Assembly: GCF_030865425.1 (NCBI RefSeq) | Contig: NZ_JAVFCB010000001.1 | Location: forward strand, 545,482-609,481 | Direction: 5' to 3' | Source of the DNA: Microbacterium capsulatum | Lineage (GTDB): Bacteria > Actinomycetota > Actinomycetes > Actinomycetales > Microbacteriaceae | Length of the DNA stretch: 64,000 nucleotides | Part shown: positions 63,338 through 64,000 of the stretch, piece by piece | Position numbering within the stretch: position 1 is the stretch's first letter | How the letters are laid out: every line of letters begins with the position of its first letter | Notes under the pieces: model-generated | Database searches by the model: none | What the model was told of the DNA's origin: nothing | The model's input: the letters and a program-made list of their open reading frames with translations, nothing else | Made by a program: the position numbers and the translations under genes

Positions 63338-64000
63338 TGCGGATGGATCCGATGCTCCGTCCGCCCCCGGCGCCGCGTCACCGGATGCGGCCAGCCGGGC
63401 TCCACCCGCCGCACGCTGGGCCTCTCGGACCCGCTTGCGCAGGTTCTTGTCGGTGATCTCCCGGTCCCCCACGGCGCCCGGAGTCCACAGCTCGACGTCC
63501 TCGTCGCCGTAGGTCGGCTTCTTCGCGGCACGGCGTTTGACGTCGGGCGGGATCGCGCCGGGGGCGAGCCTGCGTGCGGTGATCAGGAATCCCGTGTGCG
63601 CGACCATGCGGTGATCCGGCCGGACGGCGAGTCCCTCGACGTGCCAGCCGCGCACCATCGTCTCCGAGGCCTCGGGGTCGGTGAACAGCCCGGTCCCGCG
63701 GACGTACTCGGCCACACGGGAGAGCTGGGTGGCCGTCGCGACGTAGCAGAGCACCACACCACCGGGGGCGAGGGCCTCCGCGACCACGTCGATGCATTCC
63801 CACGGCGCCAGCATGTCCAGCACGACCCGGTCGACCGTTCCCGCGGCGAACTCGCCCGGCAGCGCCTCCTGCAGGTCGCCGACGACGACGCGCCAGGAGT
63901 CGGGCAGTTCGCCGAGGAACGTCTCGACGTTGGCGGTCGCGACCTCGGCGAAATCGTCGCGGCGCTCGAACGACACCAGCCGCCCGGTCGGCCCGATCGC
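63335..64000 (-). CDS. trmI: tRNA (adenine-58-N1)-methyltransferase, partial
   Basis: Only the C-terminal 221 codons lie in the window; the frame continues past 64000. Visible are GRLVSFERRDDFAEVATANVE (S-adenosylmethionine pocket), VDRVVLDMLAPWECIDVVAEALAPGGVVLCYVATATQLSRVAEYVR and RRLAPGAIPPDVKRR, characteristic of the TrmI/Trm61 family that modifies A58 in the tRNA T-loop. The last 50 residues are Arg- and Ala-rich. Confidence 0.92.
   Translation of the reverse strand, partial: AIGPTGRLVSFERRDDFAEVATANVETFLGELPDSWRVVVGDLQEALPGEFAAGTVDRVVLDMLAPWECIDVVAEALAPGGVVLCYVATATQLSRVAEYVRGTGLFTDPEASETMVRGWHVEGLAVRPDHRMVAHTGFLITARRLAPGAIPPDVKRRAAKKPTYGDEDVELWTPGAVGDREITDKNLRKRVREAQRAAGGARLAASGDAAPGADGASDPSA

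Overview
The window is GC-rich (about 70%) actinobacterial DNA. The gene order trp-lgt-gltBD-pyk-polA, the block rbpA-lnt-helY-tatCA-pafCB-FKBP-trmI, and the many TANNNT boxes sitting 6-7 nt before start codons point to Microbacteriaceae, most likely Microbacterium or a close relative. I infer this from gene order and protein character; no database search was possible.

Layout. 1-8.3 kb: a partial MBL-fold hydrolase, rpe, then a tightly overlapped run hisE-hisG-hisF-hisI - Trp-associated membrane protein - small HGC-type membrane protein - trpC-trpB-trpA-lgt. trpE, usually expected between hisI and the membrane protein, is absent. 8.4-20.5 kb: glutamate synthase gltBD, pyruvate kinase, tRNA-Leu(CAA), an ANTAR response regulator, a GNAT acetyltransferase whose annotated start lies in a palindromic repeat, a PaaI-type thioesterase and polA. 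20.6-30.4 kb: monocistronic accessory enzymes (DUF885, LLM flavin oxidoreductase, SGNH hydrolase, DHFR-like and SUMF1-like proteins, an ABC exporter pair, VOC, DUF2461, TfoX-N, FAD monooxygenase).

30.6-41.1 kb is a complete-looking nitrate assimilation island: NarK-type transporter, molybdopterin nitrate reductase, its FAD/[2Fe-2S] partner, then on the other strand a HemD-like protein with a winged helix, siroheme methyltransferase (cobA) and nirB, with nirD divergent from nirB. The nirB-nirD intergenic region carries two GlnR-like boxes, so the island is probably under nitrogen control.

41.3-45.5 kb holds a 1396-residue secreted Kelch/DUF1929 copper-radical oxidase with three Fn3 domains and a duplicated module of about 210 residues. 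45.5-47.4 kb is a small degenerate island: one orphan gene, an integrase-like pseudogene, two copies of a short diverged repeat and a close match to the actinobacterial dif (XerC/D) site. 47.4-52.3 kb: a short UvrA-like ABC protein, a VOC/AraC pair, an HdeD-type membrane protein and an SDR. 52.4-64 kb: NfeD-SPFH-GDPD, rbpA, and the conserved minus-strand run lnt, helY, tatC, tatA, pafC, pafB, FKBP lipoprotein and a partial trmI.

Most of the window is housekeeping. The parts that deserve attention are the missing trpE, the copper-radical oxidase, the dif-like site with its decayed neighbourhood, the GlnR boxes and the recurring leaderless promoter pattern.
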